A stretch of DNA of 64,000 nucleotides from Erinaceus europaeus. Lineage: Eukaryota > Chordata > Mammalia > Eulipotyphla > Erinaceidae. The stretch's first letter is position 1; every line of letters begins with the position of its first letter. Of the stretch, positions 62,858-64,000 are shown piece after piece. The notes beneath the pieces were generated by a model, which was given only the letters and a program-made list of their open reading frames with translations, searched no databases and was not told where the DNA came from. A program made the position numbers and the translations under genes. The stretch is taken from positions 46,791,237 through 46,855,236 of the forward strand of contig NC_080185.1 of assembly GCF_950295315.1 (NCBI RefSeq), written 5' to 3'.

Positions 62858-62876
62858 GCCCCCAAGTTGGGCGCCA
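62858..62876 (-). other. Primer-binding site, tRNA-Lys(1,2) type
   Basis: Minus strand reads TGGCGCCCAACTTGGGGGC, two bases after the LTR end. The canonical tRNA-Lys1,2 site, from memory, is TGGCGCCCAACGTGGGGC; this has one change and one extra G. Such a primer is typical of betaretrovirus-like class II endogenous retroviruses. Confidence 0.82.
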
Positions 62877-62878
62877 GA

Positions 62879-63371
62879 TGTTGTTGAGCCAGATGTTGTT
62901 GTACGCGTGCCGTGGAGAAGAGAGAGAGGAGGGGTCCAGAGCGAAGAGGAAACACAAATCTTTATTTGCGCTGGCACCTCAGAGTTGGGTGCTAGAGAAA
63001 CAGGTTGGGCCACGTGGAGGTAGTGAAAATGGCCGCCTCACGCAGTAATCTTTCCTGCTTCTGAACACCAGAGTGAAGCACTGGCAAGAGAGAGAAGTGC
63101 GGAAGAAGAAAAGCTTTTATAGGAGCAGCTTTCGTGAGAATGGGAAGGGGGAGGAGTAACCATAGCACTCCAGGATAGAATGATAACTCTCGTGAGAATG
63201 GGAGGGGGGAGGAGTAACCAAAGCACTCCGGATATCGCGGGGATATAGACAATGCCCTGAGGGCACAACATGGCGGAACAGGCACTCTGAGAATGTCCCA
63301 ACTCAGGGAACTAGCAGTAGCCTGAGGAGACAACATGGTAGATGTGATTGCATCGGCATAATTTCCCAACA
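62879..63371 (-). mobile_element. 5-prime LTR of a class II (betaretrovirus-like) endogenous retrovirus
   Basis: About 493 bp, minus strand, with TGTTG at 63371 and CAACA ending at 62879 as perfect 5-bp terminal inverted repeats. It contains a TATA box (CCTATAAAAGC, about 63115) and a poly-A signal AATAAAG (about 62958) before the R-U5 end. An imperfect internal duplication is visible (GGTTACTCC with CTCCCATTCTCACGA in one copy, twice). The rest of the provirus (gag, pro, pol, env, 3-prime LTR) is absent in this window. Confidence 0.85.
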
Positions 63372-63435
63372 GGAGAGGTGAGGAGAGAAAGCAATCTGCT
63401 GCTCGTAGTTCCACCTCCGGAAGTCAAATCCTAAA
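63372..63435. other. Short flank right of the LTR
   Basis: No match to L1-beta, so the L1 does not resume on the far side of the LTR. Confidence 0.5.
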
Positions 63436-63622
63436 AAATTTTTTATTACTTTTATTTGTTTGTTGGATAGAGACAGCCAGAATCAAGAAGGGCAGGGGAC
63501 ATAGAGAGGGAGAGAGACAGGCACCTGCAGCACTGCTTCACCACTTGTGAAGCTTAGTGGGGACCAGGGGCTCGAACCCTGGTCCTTGTGCACTTAACCA
63601 GGTGTGACACCACCAGGCCCAA
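63436..63622 (-). mobile_element. SINE-B, minus strand
   Basis: GGATAGAGACAGCCAGAATC, CACTGCTTCACCACTTGTG, GGGGACCAGGGGCTCGAACC, CACTTAACCAGGTGTGACACC. Confidence 0.93.
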
Positions 63623-63624
63623 GC

Positions 63625-64000
63625 TTTTCGACTCTTTAAGCCTCTGCGAGTATGGACCCAAGATCATTTTGGGATGCAGAAGGTTGAAGCTCTGACTTCT
63701 ATACTTACTTCCCCGCTGAACATGGGCATTGACAGGTTGATCCATACTCCCAGCCTGCCTCTCTCTTTCCCTAATGGGGAAGGGCTCTGGGGAAGCAAAG
63801 CTCCAGGACATATTGGTGGGATTTTCTGTCCAGGGAAATCTGGTCGGCATCCTGCTAGCATCTGGAACCTGGTGGTTGAAAAGAGAGTTAACATACAAAG
63901 CCAAACAAATTGTTGACTGGTCATGGACCTAAGGGCTGGAATAGTCAGATGAAGAGTTGGGGGGCGGGTTCCTCCATTTTGTAGATAGCTAGTAGGCATA
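63625..64000 (-). mobile_element. L1-gamma 3-prime UTR, minus strand, runs off the window
   Basis: GAGTATGGACCCAAGATC, CTTCCCCGCTGAACATGGGC, GGACATATTGGTGGGATT, CAAACAAATTGTTGAC, then CCATTTTGTAGATAGC and TAGTAGGCATA, which match the gamma-type upstream half (11890, 33960). Confidence 0.9.

Noticed and set aside
62792..63414. Overlapping frames within the LTR as viral proteins
   Set aside because: They lie across U3-R-U5 and the leader. No gag, pol or env feature is present.

Overview
The window reads as mammalian, repeat-dense, mostly intergenic or intronic DNA. No functional protein-coding gene, rRNA, free-standing tRNA, operon or CRISPR array could be supported. Nearly all open frames are by-products of tRNA-derived SINEs, LINE-1 (L1) pieces or simple repeats; the longest (565 codons, 37831-39528) is a CA dinucleotide array read as Thr-His. 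The dominant SINE, with a head like GGCGGTGGCGCAGTGGGTTAAG and a CAA/TAA-rich tail, matches my memory of hedgehog (Erinaceidae) SINEs. That assignment is inference and was not checked against a database.

Repeat names used here are local labels. SINE-A: about 280 bp, box A TGGCGCAGTGG, box B GGTTCGAGCCC, pyrimidine-rich middle, tail (CAA/TAA)n then AATAAATA. SINE-A-long: the same plus a 3-prime extension (GGAGCAGTGGATTC ... AATAACCCTGGAGGC, then poly-A). SINE-B: about 200 bp, head GGTGGCGCACCTGGTTGAGC, end CCAATAAATAAAGATAAT; SINE-B-long carries a related 3-prime extension. SINE-C: about 120 bp, head GATAGCATAATGGTTATGC. SINE-D: about 150 bp, head GGAGGTGGCGCAGTGGATAAAG. SINE-E: a poorly defined tRNA-like family. 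L1-alpha has a long 3-prime UTR of about 1.3 kb ending GTGGTGGGAATTGTGTGGAG ... AAATAAA. L1-beta has a short 3-prime UTR ending near TTAATTCCCCAATAAAG. L1-gamma shares the terminal half of the alpha UTR but has a different upstream half. Older L1 ends and one L1 5-prime end are also present.

Layout. 1-9 kb: SINEs, the first R-repeat copies, and an inverted pair of promoter-like P sequences. 9.2-10.75 kb: a processed pseudogene of a ubiquitin-conjugating enzyme (UBE2E1-like, minus strand) cut by two SINEs. 11-12.4 kb: tandem duplication, SINE-D and an L1-gamma end with target-site duplications (TSDs). 13-26 kb: dense SINEs. 26.4-28 kb: an L1 5-prime UTR plus ORF1 start inside a nested SINE block. 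28-37.4 kb: SINEs, R copy and L1-gamma ends. 37.8-39.3 kb: a 54-bp minisatellite followed by a compound CA satellite, then GC-rich DNA to 39.96 kb. 40-45.2 kb: L1 3-prime ends around a GC-rich retrocopy-like block. 45-53 kb: SINEs and old L1 ends. 53.15-53.75 kb: the best promoter or CpG-island candidate. 53.8-57 kb: L1-alpha nested in L1-beta with further SINEs. 57-61 kb: SINEs and short unique spacers. 61.3-63.4 kb: L1-beta ORF2 3-prime part abutting a class II retroviral LTR with a tRNA-Lys-type primer site, followed by an L1-gamma end running off the window.

The parts do not form a pathway. What the window records is repeated target-primed retrotransposition; many insertions are confirmed by 10-17 bp TSDs that I could read directly.
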